Translations under genes and position numbers: made by a program | The notes under the pieces: generated by a model | What the model saw: the letters and a program-made list of their open reading frames with translations, nothing else | What the model was told of the DNA's origin: nothing | Database searches by the model: none | Assembly (NCBI GenBank): GCA_026985495.1 | Contig: JALSQJ010000018.1 | Coordinates: 1-5,247 of the forward strand | Source of the DNA: Campylobacteraceae bacterium | GTDB lineage: Bacteria > Campylobacterota > Campylobacteria > Campylobacterales > Sulfurovaceae | Reading direction: 5' to 3' | Length of the DNA stretch: 5,247 nt | In this document: piece by piece, positions 5,123 through 5,247 of the stretch | Layout of the letters: each line of letters begins with the position of its first letter | Position numbering within the stretch: the first letter of the stretch is position 1

Positions 5123-5247
5123 ATGCTACACAATCTTCATAAATTCATTAAAGATATTCTCACTCACTTTCAATCATTATCACTGCTCTTAGCCAGATTG
5201 GCTGTGGCTTATGGTTTTTTAGAACCTGCTCTGATGAAATGGAAAGA
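5123..5247 (+). CDS. DoxX-family membrane protein, N-terminal part only
   Basis: Only the first 41 residues and two bases are inside the window. They contain a short basic N-terminus (MLHNLHKFIKDIL) and the start of the first membrane helix, SLLLARLAVAYGFLEPALMK. The R-L-x-x-A-Y-x-F-L-x-P motif is characteristic of DoxX-like small membrane proteins, which usually have four helices and about 130-150 residues. DoxX proteins are linked in various bacteria to redox or stress functions, but this member's role cannot be told. AAGGA at 5112-5116 lies 6 bases before the ATG and supports the start. The gene is divergent from the toxin-antitoxin operon. The long upstream region with repeats suggests its own regulation. 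Confidence 0.75.
   Translation, partial: MLHNLHKFIKDILTHFQSLSLLLARLAVAYGFLEPALMKWK

Noticed and set aside
1..5247. CRISPR array, insertion sequence or transposase
   Set aside because: No regularly spaced identical repeats, transposase-like frames or terminal inverted repeats with target duplications were seen.

Overview
The window looks like a chromosomal segment of an AT-rich Campylobacterota (epsilonproteobacterial) genome, perhaps Sulfurovum- or Sulfurimonas-like. That placement is an inference from the tight gene packing, a menaquinone-type UbiA prenyltransferase of the futalosine route (mqnP), the short Bacillus-like PssA, and a VPTL/IPTL-type surface-sorting tail. No phylogenetic test could be run.

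Layout. Bases 1-1239 hold the 3' end of a large secreted surface protein. It has the remnant of one beta-sandwich repeat, about twelve Asp-rich thrombospondin-type-3-like calcium loops, a CshA-like/Ig-like module and a VPTL...membrane-helix...Arg C-terminal sorting signal. Only 3 bases away and convergent is miaA (1243-2136, minus). A short AT-rich divergent promoter region (2137-2221) separates miaA from a plus-strand operon of pssA (2222-2773), mqnP (2776-3630) and a small membrane/coiled-coil/helix-turn-helix-like protein (3631-4002). These three genes nearly touch and are probably translationally coupled. A strong extended -10 promoter then drives a single tRNA-Arg with anticodon GCG (4043-4119). 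Convergent to the tRNA is a two-gene toxin-antitoxin module on the minus strand: a ribbon-helix-helix-type antitoxin (4568-4840) and a PIN-domain toxin (4155-4571), overlapping by ATGA. A perfect 10-bp inverted repeat upstream is a likely autoregulatory operator. A divergent DoxX-family gene begins at 5123 and is cut by the window end.

How the genes relate. pssA and mqnP are both membrane-embedded enzymes that build lipid-phase components (phosphatidylserine, precursor of phosphatidylethanolamine; prenylated menaquinone precursor). The third operon gene is membrane-anchored and of unknown role. miaA and the tRNA gene both belong to translation, but this tRNA has G37 and is not a MiaA substrate. 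The toxin-antitoxin pair looks like an accessory insertion beside a tRNA gene, although no integrase or duplicated tRNA end is visible.

I do not see a convincing wholly new multi-gene system. The points most worth a second look are the GCG-anticodon tRNA-Arg with the inverted repeat over its promoter, the SwrB-like small protein coupled to mqnP, the toxin-antitoxin operator, and the Ca-binding stalk protein with a variant exosortase-type tail.
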